In this document: piece by piece, positions 18,248 through 25,915 of the stretch
How the letters are laid out: each line of letters starts with the position of its first letter
Numbering within the stretch: the stretch's first letter is position 1
Assembly: GCA_945913285.1 (NCBI GenBank)
Contig: CAMEDD010000030.1
Span: 1 to 34,062, forward strand
Direction of reading: 5' to 3'
Length of the DNA: 34,062 nucleotides
Source of the DNA: Candidatus Sulfopaludibacter sp. SbA3
GTDB lineage: Bacteria > Pseudomonadota > Alphaproteobacteria > Caulobacterales > Hyphomonadaceae
Translations under genes and position numbers: made by a program
The notes under the pieces: generated by a model
The model's database searches: none
Told to the model about the DNA's origin: nothing
The model's input: the letters and a program-made list of their open reading frames with translations, nothing else

Positions 18248-18316
18248 ATTGTGAGCGCTCACTTTTATTGCCGCAGTTTTGCCTTGTTTGAATTTTAGTG
18301 AGTGTTTGTTCGCTCA
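18248..18316. promoter_or_regulatory. paired operator-like palindromes
   Basis: A perfect 12-base palindrome GTGAGCGCTCAC (18251-18262) sits in an AT-rich setting, AAATTGTGAGCGCTCACTTT, nearly the symmetrised lac operator. A second site (18299-18316) has half-sites TGAGTG and CGCTCA, five of six bases matching the same arms but spaced by 6 bases. Both lie between two divergent exported-protein genes. A LacI- or TetR-family repressor is the likely reader; no such regulator is encoded in the window. Confidence 0.55.
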
Positions 18317-18368
18317 TATATCCGCGGACGCAAACCGGCGCCTTCCGCGCCCCAAACAGGAGACTAAA

Positions 18369-18554
18369 ATGGCAATGCGCCTCATCACCCCTTTCTGTGC
18401 TTCTTCGGCGCTGTTTGCCGCGCTGGTCGCGGACGGCGCCCTGCCGGACAGCTGGGCGCAGGTGAAAGCCCGACCGGCACAAAGTACAGCCGCCGAAGGC
18501 AAGACGCCGTTGCCGCAGCCGCCTGCCGAACAGGCCTGGCAGAAGGCGGATTGA
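18369..18554 (+). CDS. small exported protein
   Basis: A 61-residue protein of unknown function. The start at 18369 is supported by AGGAGA six bases upstream. The first 30 residues (MAMRLITPFCASSALFAALV, then ADGALPDSWAQ) look like a signal peptide with possible cleavage near SWAQ. The short mature part is Pro/Ala/Gln-rich (EGKTPLPQPPAEQAWQKAD) and probably unstructured. It lies directly downstream of the paired operator-like palindromes, which suggests its expression is controlled by a repressor. It could be a small envelope or stress peptide; nothing in its sequence fixes a role. Confidence 0.6.
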   Translation: MAMRLITPFCASSALFAALVADGALPDSWAQVKARPAQSTAAEGKTPLPQPPAEQAWQKAD

Positions 18555-18719
18555 CGCAGCCGCGGCTGCGGCATCTGCTCAGTCCAAACTGGTAGAATTA
18601 CGAAGGTGCGGAATGCTTAAGCGCGTGTCACGTTTACCCTTCATTAGGGGCGCCCGGTGCATGCGCTCACGCAGAGTAGCGTAACCGATTTTATTCTCGC
18701 CAGAGCGGACGCCTGAACA

Positions 18720-19178
18720 ATGCAGACCCTGAAAGTCGAACTCGCAATTGCCGGTGCGGCGATGTTTACGCTTGGCGCATTCGTCGCCACGCGGCCCACC
18801 GATGCCGAAGCCACCTCGGCGCAGCCGCCGGCTGTGCGCGCGTTCTCCGAGCGCGACTTCGCCGTGTTCGACCGGGGCTTCCTGCTGGACGAGATGCCCT
18901 GCCCCGTGGGCTTCGAGCGTCACATGATCTGCTTCGCGCCCTCCCCGCTGGAAGCCGAGATGAAGCCTGGAATGATCGTGGCGCCGGACGTGCCGCTGGT
19001 CGCGGTGGAATTCCGCGTGATCGTCGAGACCGCCCTCAAGGATCCGAGCCTGCGCACCGTGAGATTCGGGCAGAGCCTGGCACTGGTCGATCCGGAAACG
19101 CGCGAGATCGTGGACCTGATTCGCCTCTCGGCACCCGACTATGCCACGGCTCGCCCCGACGGGTTGACGAAGAGTTGA
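18720..19178 (+). CDS. exported hypothetical protein with RcnB-like C-terminus
   Basis: A 152-residue protein with an N-terminal hydrophobic segment (VELAIAGAAMFTLGAFVATR) that is a signal peptide or membrane anchor. The C-terminal part, with VAVEFRVIV, LRTVRFGQSLALVDPETREI and VDLIRLS, recalls the terminal block of RcnB-type periplasmic proteins (a beta-hairpin around an R-x-G-x-x-x-x-L-V-D pattern), but the match is weak and by eye only. Two Cys in MPCPVGFERHMICF could pair in the periplasm. No strong ribosome binding site precedes the ATG. It is followed 38 bases later by atp12. Family assignment is tentative. Confidence 0.65.
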   Translation: MQTLKVELAIAGAAMFTLGAFVATRPTDAEATSAQPPAVRAFSERDFAVFDRGFLLDEMPCPVGFERHMICFAPSPLEAEMKPGMIVAPDVPLVAVEFRVIVETALKDPSLRTVRFGQSLALVDPETREIVDLIRLSAPDYATARPDGLTKS

Positions 19179-19216
19179 GGCTTGGCGCCTGACCGGCTCC
19201 GGCGTAAGCCGGGCGC

Positions 19217-19933
19217 ATGACGTCTTCCAACGCTGCTCCCAAACGTTTCTACAAGGCCGCCACGGTCGAACCGCAAGGCGATGGCTGGACCATTGCGCTC
19301 GACGGGCGCACGATCAAGAGCCCTACCCGGGGCGCGCTGACGCTGCCACGCGAGGCACTGGCGGAGGCGCTGGCGGCGGAATGGAACGCGCAGGGCGAGC
19401 GGATAGACCTGACCGCGATGTACCTGATGCGGCTGGCGAACATCGCCATCGATCATGCGCCGGACGCGCGCGACGGGATGGCGGATGAAGTGGCCCGGTT
19501 CTGCGAGACAGACCTCATCTGCCACATTGCCGAAGAGCCCGAAGACCTGATCGCGCTCGAGGAAGAGCATTGGGCGCATGTGCGCGAATGGGCGGGCGAA
19601 GCGCTGGGCGTGAACCTTGTGACCACCGAAGGCGTACGCGCGACGCCGCAGCCGGACGCCTCGCTGGAAGCGGCGCGGGAGTATGCGCTGAGCCTCGACG
19701 ATTTCCGGCTGACGGGGCTGGTGCATGCGTGCGCGCTCTACGGCTCTGCGCTGCTGGCGATGGGGGTGTGCGAGGGACTGCTGACATCTGAGGATGCCTA
19801 CGAGATGTCGCGCCTCGATGAGGCGTACCAGGCGGCGCGCTGGGGCGAGGATGAGGAAGCGGCCGCGGCGACGGCGGGCAAGCGCGTGGAAGCCGCGGCG
19901 CTGGGGCGGTGGTTCCTGGGACTGGCGGAGTAG
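19217..19933 (+). CDS. Atp12-family F1-ATPase assembly chaperone
   Basis: A 238-residue homologue of mitochondrial Atp12, which in yeast binds the F1 alpha subunit before assembly. Family features are KRFYKAATVEPQGDGWTIAL with LDGRTIKSPTRGAL, LAAEWNAQGERIDLTAMYLM, ETDLICHIAEEPEDL with the conserved aromatic/acidic context, and the helical C-terminal half containing LTGLVHACALYGSALLAM. The gene is restricted to alphaproteobacteria and mitochondria. It is placed near the HAD-RluC-CrcB genes, a neighbourhood often seen in this class, but an amidohydrolase gene intervenes. The ATG at 19217 fits the conserved start. Confidence 0.92.
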   Translation: MTSSNAAPKRFYKAATVEPQGDGWTIALDGRTIKSPTRGALTLPREALAEALAAEWNAQGERIDLTAMYLMRLANIAIDHAPDARDGMADEVARFCETDLICHIAEEPEDLIALEEEHWAHVREWAGEALGVNLVTTEGVRATPQPDASLEAAREYALSLDDFRLTGLVHACALYGSALLAMGVCEGLLTSEDAYEMSRLDEAYQAARWGEDEEAAAATAGKRVEAAALGRWFLGLAE

Positions 19934-20035
19934 CGGCTGACGCTGCGACACTGTTGGCAGTCTGCGCGGGGGTGTTACTCTGCGCCCGGCCAGGGTGACA
20001 GCACGAAACGTGCGCATCTGGTGGGAGGATATGAC

Positions 20036-21205
20036 ATGGCGGATGATCTGCGCAGCGGCGGATTCGTGCTGGAAGTACCCGGTCAGGCGAGCCAGCCTGT
20101 TTCACCGCAGCGCTCTGCTTCAGCCAAGACACATGACTGGCCCGCGGGCACGACGATCATTTCGGCCGACAGCCACATGCTGGAAACCGATTGCTGGATC
20201 GACCGGTTTCCCGAGCACCTGAAGGACTGGGCCCCCCGGATGGAATTCCGGGACGGAGGCTGGCATTTCACCATTGGCGGCAAACCCATGATGCGCCCGC
20301 ACGATATCGTGCCGCTGTGCGAGGCGATGGAATGCCATCCGGGCCTGACCAGCATCGAGGCGCGGCTCAAAGATCTGGATACGGAAGGTGTGGAAAAGGA
20401 GCTGATCTTTCCGCAGCGCCTGTTTGGCCTCTACATGATGACCGACATGGAGATGCGTGCAGAGATTTTCAGCGCGTATAACGAATCGATCGCGGAGCAG
20501 TGCGCGAAGGGCCAGGGGCGGCTGTTTGCGGTGATGGTGCCGAACTACTGGGACATGAGCGAGGCGCGCGCCTCTGTGCTGCGCTGCAAGGAACTTGGCG
20601 CGCGGTGCCTGATGGTGCCGATCAATCCGCGCAAGGATCTCGATGGCAACCCGATCCTATATAACGATCCGAAAATGGACACGCTCTGGCAAGCCATTGC
20701 CGATAGCGGCATCCCGCTCTGCTTCCATATCGGCGAGAACATCCCGACCGCGGCGCCGGGGGCGACGGGTACATTCGTCCTTACACAGATGGGTGGCTTC
20801 CGGCAAAACTGGGGCATGTTGACCTTCGCCGGTGTGTTTGACCGTTTCCCCGAGCTGAAGGTCGTGTTTGTCGAGGCAGGTATCTCATGGGTGGCGAGCA
20901 TGATCCATGACGCCGACATGATCTACACGCACTTTCCGACGCAGGTTCAGCCGAAGCTGAAACATCCGCCGAGCTGGTACTGGCACAACCACTGCTTTGC
21001 GACGTTCATGACCGATCCGGCAGGCCTCGAACTGCTGCACCGGATCGGCGCGGACCGGGTGATGTGGTCATCGGACTATCCGCACCAGGAAAGCACGTTC
21101 GGCTATACGCGCGGGGCCATCCAGGCGGTGTTCGATGCGACGAGCGTGGAGAACGCGCAGATGATCCTGGGCAAGACGGCAGAGCGGTTGTTCCGGATGG
21201 AGTGA
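20036..21205 (+). CDS. amidohydrolase-2 family metal-dependent hydrolase
   Basis: A cytoplasmic TIM-barrel hydrolase or decarboxylase of 389 residues, of the amidohydrolase-2 (ACMSD-like) group. Metal-site features are IISADSHM (D-x-H) near residue 46, the barrel His in PLCFHIGENIP, VVFVEAGISWVASMIHD, and the Asp in RVMWSSDYPHQESTFGYTRG. About 40 low-complexity residues precede the barrel. The ATG at 20036 is preferred over the GTG at 20021 because GGGAGG lies seven bases before it. Substrates of related proteins include carboxylated aromatics and lactones; the true one is unknown. Its stop nearly abuts that of the convergent HAD gene. Confidence 0.9.
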   Translation: MADDLRSGGFVLEVPGQASQPVSPQRSASAKTHDWPAGTTIISADSHMLETDCWIDRFPEHLKDWAPRMEFRDGGWHFTIGGKPMMRPHDIVPLCEAMECHPGLTSIEARLKDLDTEGVEKELIFPQRLFGLYMMTDMEMRAEIFSAYNESIAEQCAKGQGRLFAVMVPNYWDMSEARASVLRCKELGARCLMVPINPRKDLDGNPILYNDPKMDTLWQAIADSGIPLCFHIGENIPTAAPGATGTFVLTQMGGFRQNWGMLTFAGVFDRFPELKVVFVEAGISWVASMIHDADMIYTHFPTQVQPKLKHPPSWYWHNHCFATFMTDPAGLELLHRIGADRVMWSSDYPHQESTFGYTRGAIQAVFDATSVENAQMILGKTAERLFRME

Positions 21206-21209
21206 GCGC

Positions 21210-21884
21210 TCAGGCGGGGGCGAAAGCCAGCAAGCTCTCCGTCAGTGTACCAAAATCATTGTGGACTTCGTCGGCACCAGCACCGCGGAGCTCTTCTGCC
21301 CTGCCGAAGCCCCAGCTGACGCCGAGGGCGCGCACGCCAGCGGCGCGGCTCATGGCGATATCGTGGATGGCATCGCCGATCATCAGGGACTGTGCGGGGG
21401 CGCAACCGAGGGCGCGCATGGATTGCTCGACCATGAAGGGATGCGGCTTTCCAGGGCCATCATCGGCGCACCAGACGGTGTCGAAATAGGCCTTGATCGG
21501 ATGTTTGGCGAAGAGGCCGTCCAGACCCCGGTGCGTCTTGCCGGTGGCGATAGCGAGGCCCCAGCCGTCTTGCTTGAGGCGGTCCAGAAGTTCCAGGGCG
21601 CCGTCATACATCGCCTCTTGCAGTGCGGCGTCGGCCCGCAGGCGCGTAAAGGTGTTGCGGTAGGCATCGACGAGCGCCTCGAGGCGGGCGGCGCCGAGAT
21701 CCGGCGGGGCGAGCTGCGCGATGCCGGCCTGCAGGCTGAGGCCGACGATGCGGCGGGTAGCGTCATAGTCCGGAGGCGGAAGACCGCTCTCGCGAAAGGC
21801 CGTTTCCATGCAGGCCTGGATGACCGCGCGGGAATCGACAAGCGTGCCGTCCACATCCCAGATGGCGAGGCGCAGCGGCGTCAT
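21210..21884 (-). CDS. HAD-family phosphatase (phosphoglycolate-phosphatase-like)
   Basis: A 224-residue haloacid-dehalogenase phosphatase. Motif I is IWDVDGTLVDS (nucleophile Asp10), motif II is LAIATGKT, the motif III Lys is in GPGKPHPF, and motif IV is LMIGDAIHDI. The helical cap between motifs I and II is of the Gph/beta-phosphoglucomutase type. The start codon overlaps the stop of the upstream pseudouridine synthase gene at a shared base, so the two are translationally coupled. The substrate is probably a small phosphorylated metabolite. The gene pair RluC-HAD is common in alphaproteobacteria. Confidence 0.92.
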   Translation of the reverse strand: MTPLRLAIWDVDGTLVDSRAVIQACMETAFRESGLPPPDYDATRRIVGLSLQAGIAQLAPPDLGAARLEALVDAYRNTFTRLRADAALQEAMYDGALELLDRLKQDGWGLAIATGKTHRGLDGLFAKHPIKAYFDTVWCADDGPGKPHPFMVEQSMRALGCAPAQSLMIGDAIHDIAMSRAAGVRALGVSWGFGRAEELRGAGADEVHNDFGTLTESLLAFAPA

Positions 21885-22936
21885 CAGTTGAAGGGCGCGA
21901 GCGGGTCCCTGCCCGCCTCCTGTTCAAGGAAGCCGAGCGTGGCGAAGGTTTCCACCATGTGCGGCGGCAGCGGCGCGACGATAGTGGTGGGCTTGCCGCG
22001 TTCGCGCGGGATGATCAGCGCGCGGGCGTGCAGGTGCATGCCTTCGGCGAGACCTTGCGGGACTTCGCGGCGCGACTGGTACTTGTAGTCACCGAGGATC
22101 GACGTGTTCATCTCAAGCATGTGGAAGCGCAGCTGGTGCATGCGGCCAGTCTCCGGGCGCATGGCAACCCAGGCGGCCTTGCCGCCGGCCTGCGAGATGA
22201 CGGTATAGTCGGTGATCGAATGGCGGGCGCCTTCGACGCCCTGCGCGGAGCGGATCATCCGCTCGCGGTCCACGTCGCGGCGTTTGGCGGTCGATTTCGG
22301 ATCATAGGGGCGGTAGCCCGAGGGCTCGTCCGCATCCGGAATACCCTTGATCATCCAGCAGCGGATCTGACCCATTGGCGGGTTGGGCACGCCAACCGTG
22401 ACGGCCCAGTAGATCTTGTCCATCTCCCGGCCCTTGAACATGTCGGCGAGCTGGTGCGCGGCGCGGGGGTGCTTGGCGATGAGGAGAACGCCGGACGTTT
22501 CCTTGTCAAGCCGGTGCACGAGGACGGGGCGATGCTCTTCCTCGCCGTACACGCCCATCAACAGGCCGTCGATATGGCGGCCCTGCCCCGAGCCGCCCTG
22601 AACGGCGATGCCGGTGGGCTTGTTCAGGGCCATCATGTCATCATCCTCGTAGATGATGATCGATTTCAGGAACGCCTTGTCCTCGGCGCTAGCTTTGGCC
22701 GCATGGTGCGTCTTGGGCGCCATCGTCTCGGTACTGAAGATCGGCAGGCGGACCTCGTTACCGGCCTCGAGGCGCGTGCTGGCCTTGGCGCGGGCTCCGT
22801 TGACGCGGATCTGGCCGGTCCGCAGCATCTTCTCGATCTGGCCTTGCGTCAGCTGCGCGCGGCGTTTGATCCAACGATCAAGACGCGCGCCGGCTTCCTG
22901 GTAGGAGACCGTTTCGGTGATGATCTGGCCACTCAT
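21884..22936 (-). CDS. rluC: RluC/RluD-family 23S rRNA pseudouridine synthase
   Basis: A 350-residue pseudouridine synthase. An N-terminal S4 RNA-binding domain (ARLDRWIKRRAQLTQGQIEK, then RTGQIRVNGARAKAS) is followed by the catalytic domain with HRLDKETSGVLLIAK, where the Asp is the catalytic residue. RPETGRMHQLRFHM and GDYKYQ follow as the conserved substrate-site blocks. These are RluC-type; the exact rRNA position is inferred from family only. Its start overlaps the stop of crcB by four bases and its end touches the HAD start, giving a tight crcB-rluC-HAD unit. Confidence 0.92.
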   Translation of the reverse strand: MSGQIITETVSYQEAGARLDRWIKRRAQLTQGQIEKMLRTGQIRVNGARAKASTRLEAGNEVRLPIFSTETMAPKTHHAAKASAEDKAFLKSIIIYEDDDMMALNKPTGIAVQGGSGQGRHIDGLLMGVYGEEEHRPVLVHRLDKETSGVLLIAKHPRAAHQLADMFKGREMDKIYWAVTVGVPNPPMGQIRCWMIKGIPDADEPSGYRPYDPKSTAKRRDVDRERMIRSAQGVEGARHSITDYTVISQAGGKAAWVAMRPETGRMHQLRFHMLEMNTSILGDYKYQSRREVPQGLAEGMHLHARALIIPRERGKPTTIVAPLPPHMVETFATLGFLEQEAGRDPLAPFN

Positions 22937-23316
22937 GCGAAAGCCCGCTTTGCGATCCAGAGTCCGAGCCCGAGCGCGGCGACGCTGAGAACAACCGAGA
23001 GAACGGCGTAGGCGGCGGCCTTCGCGGTCTCGCCGCTGCGGAGCATGTTCATGGTTTCCAAAGAGAAGGCCGAGAACGTGGTGAAGCCGCCGAGCACGCC
23101 GGTGGCGAGGAAAAGACGCACGTCTTCGGCGGCCCCGTTTGCACGCTGGGCCAGCCAGCCGGCGCCCAGCCCCATGGCGAAGCCGCCGAGGAGGTTCACC
23201 GAAAAGGTGGCCCAGGGCCAGTTGGCCGGAAGGTAGCGCGCGCCGAGGAGGCCCGCGCCGTGGCGCAGGGATGCGCCAACGGCGCCGCCGGCGGCGACGA
23301 GAAGAAAGCTGTTCAT
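22933..23316 (-). CDS. crcB: CrcB/Fluc fluoride exporter
   Basis: A small membrane protein of 127 residues with four predicted helices, a dual-topology fluoride channel that works as a dimer. Signatures are AAGGAVGASLRHGAG, the TFSVNLLGGFAMGLGAG helix with the pore Asn, and GVLGGFTTFSAFSLETM with the Phe-box region. The ATG at 23316 gives the usual length; an ATG at 23346 would add ten residues. Neither has a clear ribosome binding site. A 7-bp hairpin lies three bases upstream of the preferred start. Its stop overlaps the rluC start by four bases. I could not recognise a fluoride riboswitch upstream. Confidence 0.93.
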   Translation of the reverse strand: MNSFLLVAAGGAVGASLRHGAGLLGARYLPANWPWATFSVNLLGGFAMGLGAGWLAQRANGAAEDVRLFLATGVLGGFTTFSAFSLETMNMLRSGETAKAAAYAVLSVVLSVAALGLGLWIAKRAFA

Positions 23317-23319
23317 GGC

Positions 23320-23337
23320 GCGCCGTTTACACGGCGC
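23320..23337 (-). promoter_or_regulatory. hairpin immediately upstream of the crcB start
   Basis: A 7-bp perfect stem (GCGCCGT 23320-23326 with ACGGCGC 23331-23337) and a 4-base loop occupy the position where a ribosome binding site should be for the ATG at 23316. It could control translation, or be coding sequence if the ATG at 23346 is used. Confidence 0.4.
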
Positions 23338-23379
23338 AAAGCCCATGCGCCAGCGGGGATTGCGGTCAATCGGAGCCGT

Positions 23380-24990
23380 TCAGGGCGCGAGCGTTCCGGG
23401 CGGCGTGTAGTGGACTTCCGCGCCGGGCCCGAGCGGCCAGGCGAAGGTGGCCCAGGCCGCCGTGAGCCCGATGCCGGTAACCATGAAAACGAGGCCGTAG
23501 GACAGCATCAGGGCCAGCAGCGAGCCGACGCCGAGGCTGGGGTCCCACCTTCGGGCAAAGGCGAGGATCAGCGGGAAGTAGGACATCAGCGGCGTCATGA
23601 TGTTGGTGAAGCTGTCGCCCATCCGGTAGGCCGCAGTGGTCATCTCCGGCGAGATTCCGAGCAGCATGAACATGGGCACGACGACCGGGGCGAGCGCGCT
23701 CCACTTGGCGCTGGCCGAGCCGATGAAGAGATCGAGGAAGGAGGAGAACAGCAGCACACTGACGAGGAGGATGCCGGGTGGCAGGTTCAGCGCCTGCAGG
23801 CTTTCGGCGCCGTTGATGGCGGCAATGGGGCCAAGGCGCGACCAGTTGAACATCGCAACGAAGTGCGCCGCGAAGAAAGCGAACACGATGTAGGGCGCGA
23901 GCGTGCGGATGCCTTCGGTCATCATGTGCACGACGTCCTTGGCGGACTTCACGGTGCCGGCGGCGAGGCCGAAAGCAATGCCAGTGGTGACGAAGAGGAG
24001 CGCGAAGGCCGCGATGAGCGCGCTGTAGAAAGGCTGGAGGCGTGCGGGGCCTGTGGCCGCCTGGTCGATCAATGGCGTGTAGCCCGGCGTCAGCGTGAGC
24101 GAGGCGAAAAGAGCGACAACGGCGAGCGCGACAATTCCGGCGACGCCGAGGCCGCGTTTCTCGCCGGGCGTGAGTTCGGATTTGGCAAGGTCTGCCTTCA
24201 CTGCTTCGTCCGCTGCGCCGCCCCATTTTCCGAGACGCGGCTCGACGATGCGGTCGGTGACGAACCAGATGACAGGTGTGAACAGCACCACAATGGCGAG
24301 CAGGAACCACCAGTTACCGAGCGGGTTCATCGTCCAACCTGGATCGACAATGCGTGCGGCCTCCTGGGTGAAACCGAAGAGCAGAACGTCTATCTGGCCG
24401 GGCGTGATGTTACCGGCATAGCCACCGGAGACGGCGGCAAAGGCGGCGGCGAGACCTGCGAGCGGGTGGCGGCCGACAGCGGCGTAGAGCAGCGCGCTCA
24501 GCGGGATGAAGACGACATAGGCGGCGTCGGAGGCGTGGTGCGAGGTCATGCCGATGATCGAGACGACGGGCGTCAGCATCCATTTCGGCGCGTCGCGCAG
24601 GCTCGCGCGGATCAGCGCGCTGAAGAGGCCCGAACGCTCGGCGACGGCTGCGCCGTACATCACGACAAGCACGAGGCCGAGCGGCGCAAAGCCCGTCAGG
24701 GTGCGCGGCATCTCGACGATGAGGCGGTTGATGTTTTCGGAGGTGAAGAGGCTCGTGGCGCGGAAGGTCAGCATGCCATTGTTCAATTCGCCGAACGCGG
24801 GCGCCGTCGTGCCGGTATAGGCAAGGCTGGCTTCCCAGCCTAAGGCGGCGCCGATGGCTGACAGGATCATCAGAAAACCGATGAGCCAGACAAAGATCAT
24901 CACCGGATCAGGCAGCTTGTTACCAAGCCGTTCGACAAGACCCAGAAAGCCGCGGTCGCGGGTTGAGGAGGCTGCCGGCGTTTCGCTCAT
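23380..24990 (-). CDS. AbgT-family transporter
   Basis: A 536-residue inner-membrane transporter of the AbgT (p-aminobenzoyl-glutamate) family; members such as MtrF and YdaH also export sulfonamides. About a dozen hydrophobic segments are visible, beginning after LGNKLPDPVMIFVWLIGFLM, a family hallmark. Conserved blocks include IGMTSHHASDAAYVVFIPLS with its preceding re-entrant region, GGYAGNITPGQIDVLLFG, NWSRLGPIAAINGAESLQAL and GDSFTNIMTPLMSYFPLIL. The start at 24990 is the family N-terminus. No peptidase partner (abgA/abgB) is adjacent. Its stop lies 63 bases from the crcB start, so these may form one minus-strand transcript. Confidence 0.93.
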   Translation of the reverse strand: MSETPAASSTRDRGFLGLVERLGNKLPDPVMIFVWLIGFLMILSAIGAALGWEASLAYTGTTAPAFGELNNGMLTFRATSLFTSENINRLIVEMPRTLTGFAPLGLVLVVMYGAAVAERSGLFSALIRASLRDAPKWMLTPVVSIIGMTSHHASDAAYVVFIPLSALLYAAVGRHPLAGLAAAFAAVSGGYAGNITPGQIDVLLFGFTQEAARIVDPGWTMNPLGNWWFLLAIVVLFTPVIWFVTDRIVEPRLGKWGGAADEAVKADLAKSELTPGEKRGLGVAGIVALAVVALFASLTLTPGYTPLIDQAATGPARLQPFYSALIAAFALLFVTTGIAFGLAAGTVKSAKDVVHMMTEGIRTLAPYIVFAFFAAHFVAMFNWSRLGPIAAINGAESLQALNLPPGILLVSVLLFSSFLDLFIGSASAKWSALAPVVVPMFMLLGISPEMTTAAYRMGDSFTNIMTPLMSYFPLILAFARRWDPSLGVGSLLALMLSYGLVFMVTGIGLTAAWATFAWPLGPGAEVHYTPPGTLAP

Positions 24991-25208
24991 ACGTGCACGT
25001 TCAGATCCATGGGCCTGCCTCTCTTCGGTTGTCCGGAGCGGCGGGACATGCGCTGACCGGTCTGTTGCTTCCTGCGCATCTGCGCAACATGTTTGACCCT
25101 AGCGCGCACGCGGCGGCAATCAATCAGGGATACTTAACCAAGGCCGCTAACTTAGCATATGACCAGCCCTTGCGCAGACGGGCGTTCCGGCTCAAATTCG
25201 CCGCGTGC

Positions 25209-25282
25209 GCGGGTGTAGCTCAATGGTAGAGCAGCAGCTTCCCAAGCTGAATACGAGGGTTCGATTCCCTTCACCCGCTCCA
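25209..25282 (+). tRNA. tRNA-Gly(CCC)
   Basis: A 74-base tRNA with encoded CCA. The acceptor GCGGGTG pairs with CACCCGC with discriminator T, and the D-loop has AGCTCAATGGTAGAGC. The anticodon loop TTCCCAA gives CCC (glycine). The T-arm is GGGTTCGATTCCC. The 24991-25208 gap before it shows no gene. Confidence 0.95.
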
Positions 25283-25423
25283 GTCGCCTGCTTGCACTAT
25301 CACCGAAGCGAAGTTATCCGATCAGCTTCTGCAATGAATCACTGGCAAAATTGACTTTACAGCAGCCAGAAACCCCCGTTTTACGCTGCTTTTTGCACAC
25401 ACTGACTGACAAAGGAAACCAGA

Positions 25424-25852
25424 ATGGCCCTCAAACCGAAAACCGCCAAGAAAGCACCGGCCGTAAAAGCACCGGCGAAGAAAGTTGCCGTGAAGGCAAA
25501 AACGCCGATTAAAGCTGCTGCAAAAGCACCCGCGAAAGCCGCGCCGAAGGCGGCTGCAAAAAAAATTCAGCCGGACGTGCTGACGCTAAAGCACCTCGCC
25601 GCCGAGCTTTCTGTAGCGCATGAAATGCCGAAAAAACAGGCTGAACTCGTGGTCAGCGACTTCATCGACCGCATGGGCGGCTACCTGAAGAAGGGCAAGA
25701 AGCTTCGCATTTCCGGCCTCGGCATCCTGCAGGTTCGCGCCCGCCCTGCCCGCAAGGGCCGCAACCCGGCGACTGGCGAAGCGATCAAGATCAAGGCTTC
25801 GAAGAAAGTGGCATTCCGTCCGTCGAAAGACCTCAAGGACCGCGTTCTCTAA
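25424..25852 (+). CDS. HU-family DNA-binding protein with lysine/alanine-rich N-terminal tail
   Basis: A nucleoid protein of 142 residues in two parts. Residues 1-48 are a Lys/Ala/Pro-rich low-complexity tail built from repeats such as APAKKVAVKAKTPIKAAAK, resembling eukaryotic histone H1 tails. Residues 49-142 form an HU/IHF fold: LTLKHLAAELSVAHEMPKKQ, the dimer segment VVSDFIDRMGGYLKKGKKLR, and the DNA-binding arm GLGILQVRARPARKGRNPAT ending in KVAFRPSKDLKDRVL. The arm contains the intercalating-proline context R-N-P-A-T-G. The gene is monocistronic, with its own terminator and ribosome binding site (AAAGGAAACC). The tail precedes the HU domain, unlike mycobacterial HupB, whose tail is C-terminal. 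It may compact DNA. Confidence 0.92.
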   Translation: MALKPKTAKKAPAVKAPAKKVAVKAKTPIKAAAKAPAKAAPKAAAKKIQPDVLTLKHLAAELSVAHEMPKKQAELVVSDFIDRMGGYLKKGKKLRISGLGILQVRARPARKGRNPATGEAIKIKASKKVAFRPSKDLKDRVL

Positions 25853-25875
25853 GTCTTTCCTGACAAATCAGGCAG

Positions 25876-25915
25876 AACGCCCGGCCGCGCGATGCGCGGC
25901 CGGGCGTTTTGTTTT
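25876..25915 (+). terminator. strong intrinsic terminator of the HU gene
   Basis: A 15-bp perfect stem (25876-25890 with 25894-25908) with a 3-base loop is followed by TTTTGTTTT. It lies 24 bases after the stop codon. Confidence 0.95.

Noticed and set aside
21203-21212. TGAGCGCTCA palindrome identical to the core of the 18251 site
   Set aside because: It is made by the two convergent stop codons (TGA at 21203 and the TGA of the minus gene at 21210-21212) with GCGC between, so it is probably coincidence and not an operator.
22933-23500. Possible fluoride riboswitch ahead of crcB
   Set aside because: I could not find the conserved pairing or the usual conserved bases by eye, so none is claimed.
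23260-24843. 527-codon plus-strand frame rich in Glu, Gly and Arg
   Set aside because: Antisense to the AbgT transporter; the composition is typical of a mirrored high-GC frame.
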